Positions 1-6,352 of a stretch of 11,444 nt of DNA are shown here, piece by piece (the first letter of the stretch is position 1; every line of letters starts with the position of its first letter). Made by a program: the position numbers and the translations under genes. The notes under the pieces are model-generated. The model did not search any database, was not told the origin of the DNA, and worked only from the letters and a program-made list of their open reading frames with translations. Source of the DNA: Kiritimatiellia bacterium (GTDB lineage: Bacteria; Verrucomicrobiota; Kiritimatiellia; RFP12; UBA1067); assembly GCA_017999015.1 (NCBI GenBank), contig JAGOBZ010000064.1, forward strand, positions 1-11,444. Reading direction: 5' to 3'.

Positions 1-2
1 AG

Positions 3-1589
3 ATGCCCGAGCTGGCGATCGTGACGCCGCCGCGCCGGTGGTGGCCGGGCTTTGCGGAGGCGGCGGCGCCGCTGGCCGCGTTCCGCGAGGCGCAGGGGCT
101 GCGCGCGCGGGTGATCGATGCGGAAGAGATCTACAACGCCTTCACGGACGGCTTGGCGCATCCGGAGGCCTTCCGGCGGTTCAGCGCGGCCGGCGTCGCG
201 CAGGCGGGCGGCCCGGTGTTGCGCTATCTGTTATTTGCCGGGCACGGCGGGAGCGATTACAAGCTGGAGGTGTTCCCGCCCGGCGGGGCGGGCGCCTATC
301 CCGCGCTGTTCCCTTTGTATCTGGTGCCGCAGGTGGAGACCGTCGCCAACCCGCCGGGGGCTCTGCTGCTGCCGAATGATCCGGTGCTGGGCGATGTGCA
401 GGGGGATGCGGTGCCGGAGGTCGCGGTCGGGCGATTCCTGGCGACCAACGCGCTGGAGCTGGCGCACATGGTGCAGAAGACCATCCGGTATGAGCTGACC
501 GAGACGTGGAAGCGCAAGGCTGTCTTCTCGTGCGACTGGCAGAATGTCGGCGCGAAATACGCGAATTTCCCCGGGATCGCCGCGGCCACCGCCGCTTCTT
601 TTCCGGGCGCGGGGTGGTGGCTCGAAACTTTTTATCCCGCGCCGGACCAGAGTTATCTCGCGCCGTTGTGGCGCGACACGTATTACAGAACAGGCATCTC
701 CTATGAGCTGCAGGAAGGGTCCGGCTTCTATTATTTCGTCGGCCATTCCAGCGACTTGATTGCGGGCAACTCCGGGGCGAACAAATTGTTTGATGCGCCG
801 ATGCTGCGGGCCGCGTCCTGGCAGTTCGCGCCGGTGGCGCTGCTGATGGGATGCCGTATGGGACGTTGGACGCTGCTTGACCTCAAGAGCGAACAGCAGT
901 CGATCGCCGAGGCGGGCGTCAGGAATCCCGAGTCTGGTTTCGCGGCCGTTGTCAGCGCGGCCGGGTATATGACGACGGCGGAGGCCGCCTCATTTTCGCA
1001 GGCGTTCGGGGGACAGATTGCGGCCGGCGCGCGAAGGCTGGGCGATGTCTGGCGAGGGGCTTTCGCAACGCTGGGGCACGACCGCGCCCTGGCGTTGCGG
1101 CACATGGTGCTGCTGGGCGATCCGTCGCTCTGCATGCGGCCCGACCAGACCGCGCGCGGGACGTCGGCCGATTGGCTGCTGTCGCAGGGGCTGTCGGGAG
1201 ATCCTTACGCGGATCTTCTCGATCAGGACGGCGACGGGTTTGTGACCTGGGTCGAGGCGCAGGCCGGCACCGGGGCGCTCGTGGGCGGGATGCGCGTCAG
1301 CCGGCTGACGCTGCCGCTGGCCGGGAGTTACGTTCCGCTGGCCGCGGTGCCGGATCCTGCCGCGCCGGCGATCGTTCTGAGTGTCGAGCCGCTGGCCGGT
1401 TTGGCATGCAGGGTGGTGACGGCGGATGATCCGGGAAGCGTTTTGTGGACGCCGCTCCCGTGGCGGCCGGTCGGCGGAGAAGCGTGGACCACCGGTCCGA
1501 TCCCGGGGGATTGGCCGCTCAAGCAGGTCGAGGTGCCGTTCGACGGGAGTGCGCGGCGGCGCTTTTATAAACTGGTCAGCGAACCGTAA
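3..1589 (+). CDS. Peptidase C25 (gingipain-like) cysteine peptidase with C-terminal EF-hand-like motif, 5'-partial
   Basis: At least 528 residues are visible and the true start probably lies upstream of the window. The first ATG (base 3) opens directly into the family's 'vi(t/a)P..f' strand, with no signal peptide and no room for a ribosome site. What is seen: an N-terminal subdomain with 'FREAQGLRARV' and 'AEEIYNAF', the VGR motif near residues 142-144 followed by a 'KTIRYE' helix, then 'YYFVGHSSD' with candidate catalytic His248 and 'LLMGCRMG' with candidate catalytic Cys284. The 36-residue His-Cys spacing resembles gingipains. Residues 407-418 (DQDGDGFVTWVE) form an EF-hand/dockerin-like calcium loop. 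The protein ends in 'RFYKLVSEP', the end of a small beta-rich tail. Family knowledge: C25 enzymes have a caspase-like fold and are usually secreted. The substrate cannot be predicted. The PqqD-like gene starts 8 nt after the stop, suggesting one transcript. Confidence 0.82.
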   Translation: MPELAIVTPPRRWWPGFAEAAAPLAAFREAQGLRARVIDAEEIYNAFTDGLAHPEAFRRFSAAGVAQAGGPVLRYLLFAGHGGSDYKLEVFPPGGAGAYPALFPLYLVPQVETVANPPGALLLPNDPVLGDVQGDAVPEVAVGRFLATNALELAHMVQKTIRYELTETWKRKAVFSCDWQNVGAKYANFPGIAAATAASFPGAGWWLETFYPAPDQSYLAPLWRDTYYRTGISYELQEGSGFYYFVGHSSDLIAGNSGANKLFDAPMLRAASWQFAPVALLMGCRMGRWTLLDLKSEQQSIAEAGVRNPESGFAAVVSAAGYMTTAEAASFSQAFGGQIAAGARRLGDVWRGAFATLGHDRALALRHMVLLGDPSLCMRPDQTARGTSADWLLSQGLSGDPYADLLDQDGDGFVTWVEAQAGTGALVGGMRVSRLTLPLAGSYVPLAAVPDPAAPAIVLSVEPLAGLACRVVTADDPGSVLWTPLPWRPVGGEAWTTGPIPGDWPLKQVEVPFDGSARRRFYKLVSEP

Positions 1590-1597
1590 GGGGATAC

Positions 1598-1933
1598 ATG
1601 ATGGACGACAAGCGTTTTGTCAGGGCGGACGATGTCGAGCTGCGGGCGATCGCGGGCGAGCATTTTCTCATCGTGCTGCATGCCGGCGAGTCCAAGATGT
1701 TCAGTCTGAACGGCATGGGGCTCTGGTTCTGGCAGCAGATGGCCCGCCCGGTCGCGAAGGCGGAACTGCTCGAGGCGATGCAGGCGGAATACGAGGTCGA
1801 TGAGGGGACCGCGCGTGCGGAGATCGACCGCTTCCTCGCCTATCTTGTCGCGCGGGGTTTGGCGTGTCCGACCACATGTCCGCCTGTCAAGGTGCAAGAG
1901 AGTGAACGCCGGACGCCGAACATCGAACGCTGA
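1598..1933 (+). CDS. PqqD-like RiPP recognition element (RRE) protein
   Basis: A 111-residue protein. Residues about 5-90 match the PqqD winged-helix fold: 'ELRAIAGEHFLIVLHAGESKMFSLNGMG' is the three-stranded sheet ending in the characteristic 'y.LN.tg..iW' turn. It is followed by helices around 'KAELLEAMQAEYEVDEGTARAEIDRFL' and a final 'LVARGLA'. PqqD domains bind leader peptides of ribosomally made, modified peptides and present them to a radical SAM or other modifying enzyme; no such enzyme is visible here. The start at 1598 has the Shine-Dalgarno-like AAGGGGA at 1587-1593, overlapping the peptidase stop; 1601 is an alternative ATG. The last ~20 residues, beyond the fold, include 'CPTTCPP' and a tail encoded by a heptamer repeat, so the natural C-terminus may have been replaced. 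PqqD homology is fairly sure; the pathway is not. Confidence 0.8.
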   Translation: MMDDKRFVRADDVELRAIAGEHFLIVLHAGESKMFSLNGMGLWFWQQMARPVAKAELLEAMQAEYEVDEGTARAEIDRFLAYLVARGLACPTTCPPVKVQESERRTPNIER

Positions 1934-1938
1934 ACGTA
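1904..1938. repeat. Degenerate heptamer tandem repeat (consensus gaacgcy)
   Basis: Five consecutive 7-mers are seen: gaacgcc, ggacgcc, gaacatc, gaacgct, gaacgta. A decayed sixth, gaagagc, runs to 1945. The array covers the last codons and the stop of the PqqD-like gene and continues into the intergenic space. Confidence 0.65.
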
Positions 1939-1975
1939 GAAGAGCCGGGAACGGGCGTCAGTCGGGAATAAACTC

Positions 1976-2010
1976 AAAGCGCCGCTCCGCGAGCTGCGGA
2001 ACGGCGCTTT
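1976..2010 (-). terminator. Hairpin terminator between convergent operons
   Basis: AAAGCGCCG and TCCGC pair with GCGGA and CGGCGCTTT around a 5-nt loop (gagct, 1991-1995), with one C/A mismatch. On the minus strand it lies 22 nt after the GGGtGRT stop and is followed by a T-rich run (TTTGAGTTTATT). On the plus strand the tail is poor, so it mainly serves the minus-strand operon, though the hairpin may also stop reading from the PqqD side. Confidence 0.75.
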
Positions 2011-2032
2011 GATGTCAAGTTGGCCAAGGCCG

Positions 2033-3034
2033 CTACTTCTTGCAGGATTCCTCGATCGACACGGCTACCGCGACGGTCGCGCCGACCATCGGGTTGTTGC
2101 CCATGCCGAGGAAGCCCATCATCTCGACGTGCGCCGGCACCGAGGAGGATCCGGCGAACTGGGCGTCGGAGTGCATGCGCCCCATGGTGTCGGTCATGCC
2201 GTACGAAGCCGGCCCCGCAGCCATGTTGTCGGGATGCAGTGTGCGGCCCGTGCCGCCTCCGGAAGCCACCGAGAAGTACTTCTTGCCCTGTTCGATGCAC
2301 TCTTTCTTGTAGGTGCCCGCAACCGGGTGCTGGAAGCGCGTGGGGTTGGTGGAGTTGCCGGTGATGGAGACATCCACCTTCTCTTTCCACATGATCGCCA
2401 CACCCTCGCGCACATCGTCCGCGCCGTAACAGCGGACCGCCGCGCGGGGACCGTCGGAGAACGGGGTCGTCTTCGTGACCTTGAGTTTTCCGGTCGCGTA
2501 GTCGAACTTCGTCTCGCAGTGGGTGAAGCCGTTGATGCGGCTGATGATGTAGGCTGCGTCTTTGCCGAGACCGTTGAGGATCACCTGCAGCGGAGCCGTG
2601 CGGACCTTGTTCGCCTTGAGGGCGATGCCGATCGCGCCTTCGGCCGCCGCGAACGACTCGTGTCCCGCGAGAAAGCAGAAACAGCGGGTCTCTTCGCGCA
2701 GCAGCATCGCGGCCAGGTTGCCGTGACCGATGCCGACCTTACGGTCATCCGCCACCGAGCCGGGAATGCAGAAGGCCTGGAGGCCTTCGCCGATGGCCTC
2801 GGCCGCCTCGGCCGCCTTGACGCAGCCCTTCTTCAGCGCGATCGCCGCGCCCAGCACATAGGCCCACTTCGCATTCTCGAAGCAGATGTTCTGGATCGAG
2901 TTGCAGATGTCGTAGGGGTCGAACCCCCGGGCCACGCACAGCTTGCGCGCCTCCTGGAGATCCTTGATCCCATACTTTTTGCACACGGCGTCAATCTGCT
3001 TGATGCGCCGCGCATAGCTTTCGAACAGTGCCAT
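2033..3034 (-). CDS. GGGtGRT protein
   Basis: A 333-residue protein carrying the family's name motif: GGGTGRT at residues 259-265, inside 'VASGGGTGRTLHPDN'. Other conserved-looking blocks are 'GFDPYDICNSIQNICFENAKWAY' near residue 37-59 (long helical part), 'GIGHGNLAAMLLREETRCFCFLAGHESFAAAEG' (101-133), 'SITGNSTNPTRFQHPVAG' (223-240) and a glycine-rich C-terminus 'GFLGMGNNPMVGAT'. No signal peptide or membrane segment is seen, so it is probably cytosolic. The biochemical role of the family is not established, as far as I know. It typically sits beside a NifU/IscU-like scaffold, as here, implying a part in Fe-S or related metal-cofactor chemistry. It starts at ATG 3034, with AGGAG about 10 nt upstream. 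The gap to the preceding gene is 19 nt, so the two are surely cotranscribed. Confidence 0.88.
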   Translation of the reverse strand: MALFESYARRIKQIDAVCKKYGIKDLQEARKLCVARGFDPYDICNSIQNICFENAKWAYVLGAAIALKKGCVKAAEAAEAIGEGLQAFCIPGSVADDRKVGIGHGNLAAMLLREETRCFCFLAGHESFAAAEGAIGIALKANKVRTAPLQVILNGLGKDAAYIISRINGFTHCETKFDYATGKLKVTKTTPFSDGPRAAVRCYGADDVREGVAIMWKEKVDVSITGNSTNPTRFQHPVAGTYKKECIEQGKKYFSVASGGGTGRTLHPDNMAAGPASYGMTDTMGRMHSDAQFAGSSSVPAHVEMMGFLGMGNNPMVGATVAVAVSIEESCKK

Positions 3035-3053
3035 AAGAAAAAACTCCTTTCAA

Positions 3054-3767
3054 CTACTCGTGACGCGGGTCGATGGTCTTGACGGCGCCCATTTCTTTCG
3101 AGAACCGGCCGTAGGTGCCGGTGCATTTCTCCAGCGCCTTCTTCGGGTCTTCGCCTTTCTTGAGCAGTTCCATGAACGGCCCCATACGGACAAACTCGTA
3201 CCCGATCACCTCGTTGTTCTTGTCGAGCGCCAGGCGGCTCACATAGCCCTCCGCCATTTCGAGATAGCGTACACCCTTCTGCTTGGTGCTGTACATCGTG
3301 CCGATCTGGCTGCGCAAGCCCTTGCCCAGATCTTCAAGGCCGGCGCCGATCGGCAGGCCGCCCTCGGAGAAGGCGCTCTGGCTGCGGCCGTACGCGATCT
3401 GGAGGAAAAGCTCGCGCATGGCCGTGTTGATCGCGTCGCACACCAGATCCGTGTTGAGCGCTTCAAGCACCGTCTTGCCGGTCAGCACCTCAGCGGCCAT
3501 GGCTGCCGAGTGGGTCATTCCCGAACACCCGATCGTTTCAATCAGCGCTTCCTGGATGACGCCGTCCTTGACGTTCAGCGTCAATTTGCAGGCGCCCTGC
3601 TGCGGCGCGCACCAGCCCACGCCGTGCGTCAGGCCGGAAATGTCTTTAACTTCCTTGACCTGCACCCACTTGCCCTCTTCGGGGATCGGCGCCGGCCCGT
3701 GCTTGGCGCCCTTCGCCACGCAGCACATTTGCTCCACTTCGTGGGAGCATTGATACGGACAACTCAT
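3054..3767 (-). CDS. NifU/IscU-like iron-sulfur cluster assembly scaffold protein
   Basis: A 237-residue protein starting at ATG 3767, preceded by a strong GGAGGT at 3774-3779. A longer reading frame upstream has no comparable ribosome site and would cross the terminator. The IscU-like core holds Cys60 ('GACKLTLNVKDGVI'), Cys81 ('ETIGCSGMTHSAAMAAEVLTG') and Cys110 ('DLVCDAI'), which correspond in order to the three cluster-ligand cysteines of NifU-N/IscU. The N-terminus adds Cys3, Cys7, Cys15, Cys16 and Cys53, a possible extra metal site. The IscU LPPVK chaperone-binding motif is not present. A ~90-residue C-terminal extension ('TMYSTKQKGVRYLEMAEGYV' onward) goes beyond classical IscU and is shared by the scaffold type found with GGGtGRT proteins. 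It is first gene of a two-gene operon. The cluster recipient is unknown. Confidence 0.85.
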   Translation of the reverse strand: MSCPYQCSHEVEQMCCVAKGAKHGPAPIPEEGKWVQVKEVKDISGLTHGVGWCAPQQGACKLTLNVKDGVIQEALIETIGCSGMTHSAAMAAEVLTGKTVLEALNTDLVCDAINTAMRELFLQIAYGRSQSAFSEGGLPIGAGLEDLGKGLRSQIGTMYSTKQKGVRYLEMAEGYVSRLALDKNNEVIGYEFVRMGPFMELLKKGEDPKKALEKCTGTYGRFSKEMGAVKTIDPRHE

Positions 3768-3798
3768 GTGATAGACCTCCATAGGTGTACGAAAAAAA

Positions 3799-3826
3799 CC
3801 GCGCGATTCTACACAATATCGCGCGG
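3799..3826 (-). terminator. Intrinsic terminator after the metallophosphoesterase gene
   Basis: A perfect 9-bp stem CCGCGCGAT/ATCGCGCGG with a 10-nt loop is followed on the minus strand by seven T residues (3792-3798). It lies 73 nt past the phosphoesterase stop and only 12 nt before the Shine-Dalgarno of the NifU-like gene, so it also forms part of that gene's upstream region. Confidence 0.85.
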
Positions 3827-3834
3827 CCTTACAA
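3806..3834 (-). promoter_or_regulatory. Candidate sigma-70 promoter of the NifU-like/GGGtGRT operon, inside the terminator
   Basis: On the minus strand, TTGTAA (3829-3834, 4/6 to TTGACA) and TAGAAT (3806-3811, 5/6 to TATAAT) are separated by exactly 17 nt. The -10 box straddles the loop and stem of the terminator. The predicted start near 3799 would leave the T-run and the Shine-Dalgarno in a ~30-nt leader. This is consensus matching by eye only. Confidence 0.45.
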
Positions 3835-3842
3835 ACGGAATA

Positions 3843-3880
3843 AGCGGCACTTCGCAATCGCAATCGGCCGAAGCGCCGCC
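3843..3880 (-). terminator. Second hairpin downstream of the metallophosphoesterase gene
   Basis: On the minus strand GGCGGCGCTTCG pairs with CGAAGTGCCGCT (12 bp including two G-U pairs) around a 14-nt loop, starting 19 nt after the stop codon. The tail TTATTCCGTTTG is only weakly U-rich. It could be the first of two tandem terminators or a 3'-end stabilising structure. Confidence 0.45.
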
Positions 3881-3899
3881 TATACACCGGAAATACGTC

Positions 3900-4628
3900 T
3901 CAGCGTCCCTGCGCCAAGCGCAGTGCCAGCCGTTCGGGCAATCCGGCTCTCATGTTTTTTTCCATGGCGGCCTGAACATCATAGGCGACACGGACAAACT
4001 CAAGTTCTTTGGTTTTCGCGCAGTACAGCACATAGGCGCTGCGTGAGTCTCCATCGCGCGGCTGGCCCACGCTGCCCACATTGATGAAATACTTCTTGCC
4101 GAACGTGATCTTGGTTTTGCAGGGCTCGATACGTGTGATCTCCTGCTGCTTTTCGTAGATCATCGGGACATGCGTATGACCATGGAAACAGAGTGCGGTC
4201 ATCTGGTAGCTGAAATTGGCTTCAGCAGCCAGCGTGTCGAATACATAGCCCCACCGGCCGGGCATATCGAGCGTACTGTGGACCAGCGTAAAACCGCCGC
4301 ACGCCTTGTGCAAAGGCAAATCGTGCAGCCATTTGACGTCATCCTCCGTCAACTGGCGCCGTGTCCATGCAATGACACTGGCCGCCAGCGGCTGAAAGTC
4401 GTCAAGGCTTTCGTTATAAGAACAGTAGTGGTCATGGTTACCCCTCACCGTGACACACCCCAACTCGCGCACCAGTTGGATACATTCTGAAGGGCTGGCG
4501 TTATATCCCACCACGTCGCCGACCGAGACGAAGTCCGTAACACCCCTTCGACGGGCATCTTCGATGACGGCATTCAACGCTTCCAGGTTAGCGTGAATGT
4601 CCCCCAGTATAGCAAATTTTCGTTCCAT
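3900..4628 (-). CDS. Calcineurin-like metallophosphoesterase (YfcE/MJ0936-type)
   Basis: A 242-residue protein with the complete dimetal phosphoesterase motif set in order: GDIH at 9-12 (Asp10, His12), GDVVGYN at 37-43 (Asp38), GNHD at 63-66 (Asn64, His65), VHS with His117, and GHTHVP at 150-155 (His151, His153). The tail 'INVGSVGQPRDGD' (182-194) is typical of the Metallophos_2 group that contains YfcE and MJ0936. Enzymes of this group hydrolyse phosphodiester or phosphomonoester bonds using Mn or Ni; the natural substrate here cannot be read from sequence. No signal peptide is seen, so it is cytosolic. The gene lies 25 nt after ispD on the same strand and is probably cotranscribed. Its ribosome site is weak (GGCAGGG about 14 nt before ATG), which suits translation following from ispD. 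Two hairpins follow it. Confidence 0.88.
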   Translation of the reverse strand: MERKFAILGDIHANLEALNAVIEDARRRGVTDFVSVGDVVGYNASPSECIQLVRELGCVTVRGNHDHYCSYNESLDDFQPLAASVIAWTRRQLTEDDVKWLHDLPLHKACGGFTLVHSTLDMPGRWGYVFDTLAAEANFSYQMTALCFHGHTHVPMIYEKQQEITRIEPCKTKITFGKKYFINVGSVGQPRDGDSRSAYVLYCAKTKELEFVRVAYDVQAAMEKNMRAGLPERLALRLAQGR

Positions 4629-4653
4629 AAGTCAGCAGGCCCTGCCGTCGAGA

Positions 4654-5334
4654 TCAATTGATTTTCAGTACCGCCGCCGCCAAGGGCAAATCCTCAGCCG
4701 TCGTAATCTTGATGTTGTGGCGCGGCCATTCGACCAGACGAACAGGCTCACCGATCAGTTCAACGGCGCTGGCTTCATCAGTGATCGCCACCTTCTGTTC
4801 CTCGACGGCCTTGTAGGCGCGCTGCAAAAGTTCCACCTTGAACGCCTGGGGAGTCTGGACGGCCCAAAGCTTCGTTCGATCCACCGTATGGTCCACCGTC
4901 GAACCGCGCTCCACATACTTGATCGTGTCCCAGACACGTGACGAAGCGACGCCACACCCGTTCCGTTTGGCCATCTTAATCGTCTCGTCGATCAATTCCG
5001 GTGTGACACACGGCCGAGCGCCATCATGCACCACCACCACGCGTGTCTCGGGATCCATCTCCCGCATGCCGTTCATGACGGAATCCTGACGGCGGCTTCC
5101 GCCCGCCACGACTTGCCGCAATTTGGATATGCCGAACATTTGCGCCACGCTCTTGGCGGCTAGCATCTGGTCTTTCCGAACAACCAGAATAATGTGGTCA
5201 ATCTCGGGGCACTGTTCAAAAGCCAACAGTGACCAAGCGATGACAGGACGCGACCCCAAACTCAGAAAAGCCTTGTCGGTATTCGATCCCATGCGCTCGC
5301 TTTTGCCGGCCGCAACCAGGATGACAGTGTTCAT
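4654..5334 (-). CDS. ispD: 2-C-methyl-D-erythritol 4-phosphate cytidylyltransferase
   Basis: A 226-residue protein, the normal IspD length. It transfers CMP from CTP to MEP, the third step of the non-mevalonate isoprenoid pathway. The motifs are all present: the nucleotide-binding loop 'AAGKSERMG' (8-16) with Arg14 and Lys21 in the positions of E. coli Arg20 and Lys27; 'VVHDGARP' (101-108) with Asp104 and Arg107; 'VWDTIK' (134-139); 'WAVQTPQAF' (157-165); 'TDEASAVE' (185-192); and 'NIKITTAEDL' (207-216) with Lys209 matching Lys213. The start at 5334 is fixed by AAGGAG six nt upstream (5341-5346); an out-of-frame ATG lies at 5338. It is followed by the metallophosphoesterase gene. A ~115-nt leader precedes it from the candidate promoter. 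The assignment is secure. Confidence 0.95.
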   Translation of the reverse strand: MNTVILVAAGKSERMGSNTDKAFLSLGSRPVIAWSLLAFEQCPEIDHIILVVRKDQMLAAKSVAQMFGISKLRQVVAGGSRRQDSVMNGMREMDPETRVVVVHDGARPCVTPELIDETIKMAKRNGCGVASSRVWDTIKYVERGSTVDHTVDRTKLWAVQTPQAFKVELLQRAYKAVEEQKVAITDEASAVELIGEPVRLVEWPRHNIKITTAEDLPLAAAVLKIN

Positions 5335-5390
5335 TCATCTCTCCTTAAAAAAGCATACCTGCAGATCCAAGACAAATGCCACGACTGCAA

Positions 5391-5411
5391 CCGACTCAAC
5401 CCTTGAATCGG
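5391..5411 (-). promoter_or_regulatory. Hairpin in the ispD leader
   Basis: On the minus strand CCGATTCAA pairs with TTGAGTCGG (9 bp, one U-G pair) around a 3-nt GGG loop, about 57-77 nt upstream of the ispD start. No U-run follows, so it is not an obvious terminator. Whether it has a regulatory role is unknown. Confidence 0.35.
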
Positions 5412-5456
5412 AAAAGGCGCCCTTACCCGCTCATAATCTGCAATAGAATGTGCCAG

Positions 5457-5486
5457 ATAGTAACAGTGACTCAAACACAACGTCAA
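5457..5486 (-). promoter_or_regulatory. Candidate sigma-70 promoter of ispD
   Basis: On the minus strand, TTGACG (5481-5486, 5/6) and TACTAT (5457-5462, 4/6) are separated by 18 nt. The predicted start is near 5450, giving a ~115-nt untranslated leader before ispD. Confidence 0.45.
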
Positions 5487-5588
5487 GCAGAGAACTCAAC
5501 GACTAAGAATTGAGGTTTGGAAAAAAGGCGCGTTGACGGAAGCCCGGATCTTTGCGGGGAACAACGCCACCGGTCAGATCAGCGTGTC

Positions 5589-6129
5589 CTATAAAGGCGT
5601 ACGTTCCACGAACCAGCGGTGCAGCACCGGATATCTCACGCACTTGTTGATGATGTCGATGCCGCTCGAGACGAGCTTCTGCCCCGCCGGCGCGGGTTCC
5701 ATGATGACAGGGCCGTACGCACGCGCGCCAAACCGGTCGTTCTCCCACGCGAAGTCGTCCATGCGCTCCGGCAGATACTGGCTCCAGCACACGATTGAAA
5801 GGTCCGCCTGCGGCAGCGACGCATCTGCGAGGATACGGAACTCCTTCGTCGTCTTCGCCGCGAGGGCCGTCGAGAAAATGAGCGTCTCGTTCCGGCGATC
5901 GTCCTGGAACGCGACCGGCGCGCACGCCGCGACGTCCCACACACGTACCGCGGTGTCGTCCGGCTTCAGGTCGAGGTCTGCCCACTTGACACTGATCCGG
6001 CGCGAGATCGTACCCGGATCCATGCCTTCGGGCAGATTCTCAAAAATAAGCCGCGAGCGGAGACTCGGCCACACAAACACCGGTCACCATGCAGGCGGCA
6101 GCCAAGAAAACGAGTGTGCTTTTTTTCAT
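5589..6129 (-). pseudogene. DUF4861 secreted protein remnant, frameshifted and 3'-truncated
   Basis: Two adjacent frames belong to one former gene. From ATG 6129 a clear lipoprotein-free signal peptide is read (basic MKKS, hydrophobic 'TLVFLAAACMVTGV', then 'CVAES') but this frame stops at 6040. A second frame, open from about 6080 to the stop at 5589, continues with 'RLIFENLPEG', a beta-rich segment, then the DUF4861 signature 'YLPERMDDFAWENDRFGARAYGP' region (two blocks: PERMDDFAWEND and RAYGP) and 'SSGIDIINKCVRYPVLHRWF'. A one-base indel somewhere between 6043 and 6080 would join them. DUF4861 proteins normally run on for roughly 200 further residues after 'RWF'; here the frame ends at once and no continuation is seen in any frame. 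No Shine-Dalgarno precedes ATG 6129. The family occurs beside polysaccharide-degradation genes, but its biochemical role is not established. Confidence 0.7.
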
Positions 6130-6145
6130 AACAAAGGGAGTGGAG

Positions 6146-6352
6146 CTAGGGGTTCTTTTTCTTCTCCGCCATGCGGCGCGGATAATCAGGCCGGGCGGCG
6201 AGCGCTTCGTCAACTGACAGATACACGACTTTGCCGTCTTGCCAGACCGGCACGGGCAAACCAGTCTGGCGGTAGCCCTCAATGGCTTTCCACGTCGCCT
6301 CTTCCATCGCCTGGACGACCAGCTTAGTCTCTTCCGACAGTTCCGGCGTCAT
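6146..6352 (-). CDS. Small protein paired with zeta-like kinase, candidate antitoxin
   Basis: A 68-residue acidic-to-neutral protein. It has a helical N-terminal half ('ELSEETKLVVQAMEEATWKAI') and a 'GYRQTGLPVPVWQDGKVVYLS' segment predicted as a short beta hairpin, ending in a basic 'RRMAEKKKNP'. The 'helix - GxPVPVW.DGKVV' layout recalls small proteins seen next to COG4185-type P-loop kinases; this is recall, not a search. Its ATG overlaps the kinase stop in an ATGA, so translation is coupled to the kinase. It carries no recognisable DNA-binding domain. The likeliest role is neutralising the kinase, although in classical epsilon/zeta and PezAT systems the antitoxin gene comes first. A kinase accessory subunit is the alternative. 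Confidence 0.6.
   Translation of the reverse strand: MTPELSEETKLVVQAMEEATWKAIEGYRQTGLPVPVWQDGKVVYLSVDEALAARPDYPRRMAEKKKNP

Noticed and set aside
3768..3887. N-terminal extension of the NifU-like protein up to 3887
   Set aside because: It would be translated through the intrinsic terminator and T-run. A strong GGAGGT precedes ATG 3767 instead.
2009..4046. Two long plus-strand open frames (357 and 328 codons) opposite the GGGtGRT and NifU-like genes
   Set aside because: They are antisense to well-supported genes with clear motifs, have low-complexity compositions rich in Arg/Ala/His, and lack recognisable domains. Long antisense frames are expected in GC-rich DNA.
5533..6327. 264-codon plus-strand open frame opposite the DUF4861 remnant and small protein
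   Set aside because: It runs antisense to a recognisable signal peptide, the DUF4861 signature and the kinase partner, and has no domain of its own.
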